Assembly (NCBI RefSeq): GCF_001941965.1 | Contig: NZ_MKZO01000022.1 | Coordinates: forward strand, 1-64,000 | From: Pseudomonas putida | GTDB lineage: Bacteria > Pseudomonadota > Gammaproteobacteria > Pseudomonadales > Pseudomonadaceae | Length of the DNA: 64,000 bases | Direction of reading: 5' to 3' | Shown: piece after piece, positions 56,629 to 64,000 of the stretch | How the letters are laid out: the number at the start of each line of letters is the position of its first letter | Numbering within the stretch: position 1 is the first letter of the stretch | Notes under the pieces: model-generated | Seen by the model: the letters and a program-made list of their open reading frames with translations, nothing else | Told to the model about the DNA's origin: nothing | The model's database searches: none | Translations under genes and position numbers: made by a program

Positions 56629-57066
56629 TCAACGCGCCCTGGTCGGAACGGGCTGGGCCACCAGCGCAATACCGCTGAAACCCAGCACGACAAAGCAGAA
56701 CACCTGCCAGCGCTCCCCAGCGGAAACGCCGTAACGCAATGTGTAGTAACCAATGCACGCGGTGAAACCGACCAGCAGCAACTTGCCGCTGAACAGCTTT
56801 CCGAATGCCGCCACACCCCTCAGGCGCAGCAGCACCGCCATCTGGGTCAACAACCCAAGCGCCGCCACGCCGATCAACCAGCGGTCGATCTGCACGGAAA
56901 TATCCTGCACCAGCAGGGGCGCCAGACTGCTGACTTTCAATGCCGGCACCAGCCCGACATGAAACACCCACAAGCCACCGACCCAGAACACCTGGGCCAG
57001 TTGCCAGAGGATGGCCTCGACGGGTAGCCCGCCAAGGCTGTCGTCAGATGTGCTTGACTTCGACAA
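56629..57066 (-). CDS. DUF4149-type integral membrane protein
   Basis: A 145-residue protein with four predicted membrane segments (about 17-40, 60-78, 92-110 and 118-138). The family-like features are WQLAQVFWVGGLWVFHVGLVPAL near the N-terminus. The function is unknown. Its start lies 23 nt inside the 3' end of greA on the same strand and in a different frame, suggesting translational coupling. It converges with yhbY (25-nt gap). Confidence 0.8.
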   Translation of the reverse strand: MSKSSTSDDSLGGLPVEAILWQLAQVFWVGGLWVFHVGLVPALKVSSLAPLLVQDISVQIDRWLIGVAALGLLTQMAVLLRLRGVAAFGKLFSGKLLLVGFTACIGYYTLRYGVSAGERWQVFCFVVLGFSGIALVAQPVPTRAR

Positions 57067-57522
57067 TCTCGTACTCGACCGTGCCGCTCGGGGTTTTCAC
57101 CACGACCGCATCACCTTCTTCCTTGCCGATGATGGCACGGGCGATGGGCGCGCTCGCAGAGAGCTTGCCCTTCTTGATGTCGGCCTCGTCCTCGCCAACG
57201 ATCTGGTAGGTCACCTGATCGCCGGTTTCGGTGTTTTCCAGATCCACGGTGGTACCGAAGATCACCTTGCCGGTGTGGGCGATGGTGGTGACGTCGATCA
57301 CCACCGAGTTCTGCAGACGGCCTTCGATATCGCGGATCCGCGCCTCGACCATGCCCTGCTCTTCACGAGCGGCGTGGTATTCGGCATTTTCCTTGAGGTC
57401 GCCCAGCTCCCGCGCTTCACCGATCGCCTGGCTCAGGCGCGGGCGCTCGGTCTTGCTGAGGAAGGTCAGCTCGTCTTCCAGGGCGCGAGCGCCCTGGACG
57501 GTCATCGGGTACTTGGTAATGC

Positions 57523-57526
<4 letters not shown>
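57044..57526 (-). CDS. greA: Transcription elongation factor GreA
   Basis: GreA rescues backtracked RNA polymerase by stimulating transcript cleavage. The 160-residue protein has the N-terminal coiled coil with the acidic tip ([21 protein letters not shown], about 38-58) and the C-terminal globular domain ([31 protein letters not shown]). The start overlaps the carB stop (ATGA), coupling it to carB translation. Confidence 0.97.
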
Positions 57527-60744
<3,218 letters not shown>

Positions 60745-60850
60745 GGTTGTCACTCAAATCCGCAGGTCAGTCGGCAAGCCGTCTTGAACAATCTTGGTCA
60801 GGCGCTGCTGGACTGGTCGCGACCGGTCCAGGGCCTTCTCGCAGGGATGC

Positions 60851-61987
60851 TTAGCGGCGCTTGGCCATGGCATCGATGAAACGATCGAACAGTGGCGCGA
60901 CGTCGGTCGGGCCAGGGCTGGCTTCAGGGTGGCCCTGGAAGCTGAACGCGCTCTTGTCGGTACGCTCGATACCCTGCAGGGTACCGTCGAACAGCGACTT
61001 GTGGATGGCGCGGACGTTGTTTGGCAGCGTGGCCTCATCGACCGCGAAACCGTGGTTCTGGCTGGTGATCATCACCACGCCGGTGTCCAGGTCCTGGACC
61101 GGGTGGTTGGCACCGTGGTGACCATGACCCATTTTCACGGTCTTGGCGCCGGAAGCCAGGGCCAGCAACTGGTGACCGAGGCAGATACCGAAGACCGGGA
61201 TCTCGGTTTCGAGGATCTCCTTGATCGCCTGGATGGCGTAGTCGCAAGGCTCCGGATCGCCAGGGCCGTTGGACAGGAACACGCCATCAGGATTGAGGGC
61301 GAGCACTTCGCTGGCCGGGGTCTGTGCTGGCACCACGGTCAGGCGGCAGCCGCGGGCGACCAGCATGCGCAGGATGTTCAGCTTGACGCCGTAGTCGTAG
61401 GCAACCACGTGGTATGGCAGGTCGGCAGCTTCGATGGTCGGGTGGCTGTCGGTTTTCAGCTCCCAGACACTGGAGCGCCACTCGTAGGCGGTCTTGGTGC
61501 TGACCACCTTGGCCAGGTCCATGCCCTTCAGACCCGGGAAACCACGGGCAGCGGCGATGGCGGCTTCTTCGCTGATGTTGTCGCCGGCCAGGATGCAGCC
61601 GTTCTGAGCACCCTTCTCACGCAGGATGCGGGTCAGGCGGCGGGTATCGATACCGGCGATCGCCACGACATTGTTGGCCTTGAGGTAGTCGCTCAGGGAC
61701 AGGGTGTTACGCCAGTTGCTGGCAATCAGCGGCAGGTCGCGGATGACCAGGCCGGCCGACCAGACGCGGTCGGACTCGGCGTCCTCGGCGGTGGTGCCGG
61801 TGTTGCCGATGTGCGGGTAAGTCAGGGTAACGATCTGTTGCGAGTACGATGGGTCAGTCAGGATTTCCTGATAGCCGGTCATTGCGGTGTTGAACACCAC
61901 CTCACCAACGGTCTGACCGTCGGCTCCAATGGCTTCACCGCGAAAAATGCTGCCATCGGCAAGGGCGAGTATGGCTGGCTTAGTCAA
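60851..61987 (-). CDS. carA: Carbamoyl-phosphate synthase small subunit
   Basis: CarA is the glutaminase subunit. The 378-residue protein has the N-terminal CPSase small domain and a class I amidotransferase domain with the nucleophile Cys in [12 protein letters not shown] (about 266-277), and the His/Glu pair in GHPEAS near the C-terminus. The start is TTG at 61987 (MTKPAILAL), with GGGAGG 6 nt upstream. The 270-nt gap to dapB holds a strong terminator-like hairpin, so attenuation is possible. Confidence 0.96.
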   Translation of the reverse strand: MTKPAILALADGSIFRGEAIGADGQTVGEVVFNTAMTGYQEILTDPSYSQQIVTLTYPHIGNTGTTAEDAESDRVWSAGLVIRDLPLIASNWRNTLSLSDYLKANNVVAIAGIDTRRLTRILREKGAQNGCILAGDNISEEAAIAAARGFPGLKGMDLAKVVSTKTAYEWRSSVWELKTDSHPTIEAADLPYHVVAYDYGVKLNILRMLVARGCRLTVVPAQTPASEVLALNPDGVFLSNGPGDPEPCDYAIQAIKEILETEIPVFGICLGHQLLALASGAKTVKMGHGHHGANHPVQDLDTGVVMITSQNHGFAVDEATLPNNVRAIHKSLFDGTLQGIERTDKSAFSFQGHPEASPGPTDVAPLFDRFIDAMAKRR

Positions 61988-62257
61988 GAAGACCTCCCGT
62001 AAATCAAGCCTGAAGGGGCGATCGCAGGTTGCAAAAAAGCGGAATGACGTATAGACACGTCACCCCGCTTTCTTCGTCGAATTATCTGCGCGCTTTTAGT
62101 GGACACACTAAAGCTGTAGCTTACAGAAAAACGCTTTTTTGGTCTACCACTGATGTGTCTGAAAGACGCAGGAATGCGACAGGACGCATCGGAGAGGGCC
62201 GCGACAGCGGATCGACCCTGAAAGGCCGACCCGCTCCCGGGTAAAGCGAATGGCGGA
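61988..62257 (-). promoter_or_regulatory. dapB-carA gap: carA leader with hairpins and candidate ArgR half-sites
   Basis: Read on the minus strand there are four elements. Two TGTCGC motifs lie at 62201-62206 and 62176-62181, each matching the core of the Pseudomonas ArgR half-site but 25 nt apart. Hairpin CTTTAGTG-TGTC-CACTAAAAG is at about 62093-62113. GATAAT, a candidate -10, is near 62081-62086. The terminator-like hairpin at 62036-62072 follows. No protein gene is supported. Confidence 0.5.
62034..62076 (-). terminator. Terminator-like hairpin upstream of carA
   Basis: AAGCGGGGTGACGT-GTCTAT-ACGTCATTCCGCTT, a 14-bp stem with two G-U pairs, is followed by TTTTTT on the minus strand. It lies about 45 nt before the carA start and about 180 nt after dapB. 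It could end the dnaJ-dapB transcript, attenuate carA, or both. Confidence 0.8.
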
Positions 62258-63064
<807 letters not shown>

Positions 63065-63075
63065 TCATTCCTTCC

Positions 63076-64000
63076 TTACAGATCGCCGAAGAAGCGTTTT
63101 ACACCTTCGAACCAGCCACTGGCCTTGGGCGAATGGGAGCTGTCGCCTTCCAGGGAAGCACGCAGCTCTTCGAGCAGCTCACGCTGGCGACGGCTCAGGT
63201 TGACCGGGGTCTCGACCGCCACGCGGCACATCAAGTCGCCAGCACCGCCGCCACGTACAGGGGCAACACCCTTGCCGCGCAGACGGAACTGCTTGCCGGT
63301 CTGGGTGCCTTCCGGAATCTTCAGCTTGACCCGACCATCGAGGGTCGGCACTTCCAGCTCGCCACCCAGGGCGGCATCGGTGTAGCTGATCGGTACTTCG
63401 CAGTACAGGTGCTTGCCGTCACGCTGGAAGATCGGGTGTTCGCGAACGTTGATCACCACGTACAGGTCGCCGGTCGGGCCACCCTGGGTGCCAGCTTCGC
63501 CTTCGCCGGAGAGGCGGATGCGGTCGCCGGTGTCGACTCCAGCCGGCACTTTCACCGACAGGGTCTTGTACTCTTCGACGCGGCCTTCGCCGTGGCAGGA
63601 ATCGCACGGGTCGGTGATGATCTTGCCCTGGCCATGGCAGCGCGGACAGGTCTGCTGCACCGAGAAGAAGCCCTGCTGCATGCGCACCTGGCCGATACCG
63701 CCACAGGTCGGGCAGGTCGCAGGCGACGAGCCCTTCTTCGCGCCCGAGCCGTCGCACGGCTTGCAGTTGACCAGCGTCGGCACACGGATGTTGACCGTGG
63801 TACCGCGCACCGCCTCTTCCAGGTTCAGTTCCAGGGTGTAGCGCAGGTCACTGCCGCGCTGGGCGCCGCCGCGGGAGCCGCCACGACCACCACCGAAGAA
63901 ATCACTGAAGACATCGCCAAAGATGTCGGAGAAGTTGGCGCCACCGAAACCGGCACCGCCGCCACCCATGCTCGGGTCGACGCCGGCATGGCCGTACTGG
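63076..64000 (-). CDS. dnaJ: Chaperone protein DnaJ (3' part; 5' end outside the window)
   Basis: DnaJ is the Hsp40 co-chaperone that delivers substrates to DnaK. The window holds the C-terminal 307 residues or so. These are the end of the Gly/Phe-rich region ([20 protein letters not shown]), then four zinc-binding CxxCxGxG repeats ([32 protein letters not shown]) and the two substrate-binding domains. The J domain with HPD lies beyond the right edge. The frame continues open to 64000, so truncation is only by the window. Confidence 0.96.
   Translation of the reverse strand, partial: QYGHAGVDPSMGGGGAGFGGANFSDIFGDVFSDFFGGGRGGSRGGAQRGSDLRYTLELNLEEAVRGTTVNIRVPTLVNCKPCDGSGAKKGSSPATCPTCGGIGQVRMQQGFFSVQQTCPRCHGQGKIITDPCDSCHGEGRVEEYKTLSVKVPAGVDTGDRIRLSGEGEAGTQGGPTGDLYVVINVREHPIFQRDGKHLYCEVPISYTDAALGGELEVPTLDGRVKLKIPEGTQTGKQFRLRGKGVAPVRGGGAGDLMCRVAVETPVNLSRRQRELLEELRASLEGDSSHSPKASGWFEGVKRFFGDL

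Overview
The window is a GC-rich stretch of core chromosome from a Pseudomonas of the fluorescens/putida type rather than P. aeruginosa. The evidence is gene order (msrPQ-pssA-ilvCHI; mrcB; the PrrF sRNA and heme genes; dksA-gluQ-cbrXAB-crcZ-pcnB-folK-panBC-pgi-acs; pnp-rpsO-truB-rbfA-infB-nusA-rimP; secG-tpiA-glmM-folP-ftsH; greA-carBA-dapB-dnaJ), the two Pseudomonas regulatory RNAs PrrF and CrcZ, and the REP pairs built on GCTGGCAAGCCAGC. I see no prophage, insertion sequence, CRISPR array or integrated element.

Layout. 1-240 carries tandem rRNA-type promoters firing leftward out of the window. 245-6992 (minus strand): methionine sulfoxide repair (msrP/msrQ), phosphatidylserine synthase, branched-chain amino acid synthesis (ilvC, ilvH, ilvI) and a YqcC-family protein. 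6992-10082: the LpoP-type lipoprotein and PBP1b. 10201-12651 (plus): a kinase/ATPase fusion, a pentapeptide protein and a lone TfoX C-terminal domain. 12670-16994 is an iron block: a Fur-controlled PrrF sRNA, the heme ABC importer phuTUV with a ChaN-like lipoprotein, and a divergent Rieske protein behind a second Fur-like box. The outer-membrane heme receptor and the cytoplasmic heme carrier found beside these genes in P. aeruginosa are absent here.

16984-19529: sfsA, an aminotransferase and dksA. 19594-27806: gluQ, then the CbrAB carbon/nitrogen system with its small membrane protein CbrX and its sigma-54-dependent target CrcZ, then pcnB and folK. 28021-33572: panB, panC, pgi and acs. 33631-36989: a less conserved patch (MpaB-like oxygenase, REP pair, thiolase, RlmI-like methyltransferase). 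37078-40472: a large DUF748 envelope protein and a BON-domain protein.

40839-49986 is the minus-strand translation and RNA block: pnp, rpsO, truB, rbfA, infB, nusA, rimP, then tRNA-fMet and tRNA-Leu(GAG). 50007-56191 continues with secG, tpiA, glmM, folP, ftsH and rlmE. yhbY is divergent from rlmE. A DUF4149 membrane protein, greA, carB, carA, dapB and the 3' part of dnaJ (cut by the window end) close the window.

The richest parts for follow-up are regulatory: the CbrB site, sigma-54 promoter and A-rich sites of CrcZ (25246-25795), the Fur/PrrF/heme block, a GTAAC direct-repeat cluster upstream of panB, a possible Crc/Hfq site at acs, and a terminator-like hairpin in front of the TTG-started carA. 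No clearly new defence or mobile system was found; the less characterised genes are the kinase/ATPase fusion, the DUF748 protein and the lone TfoX domain.
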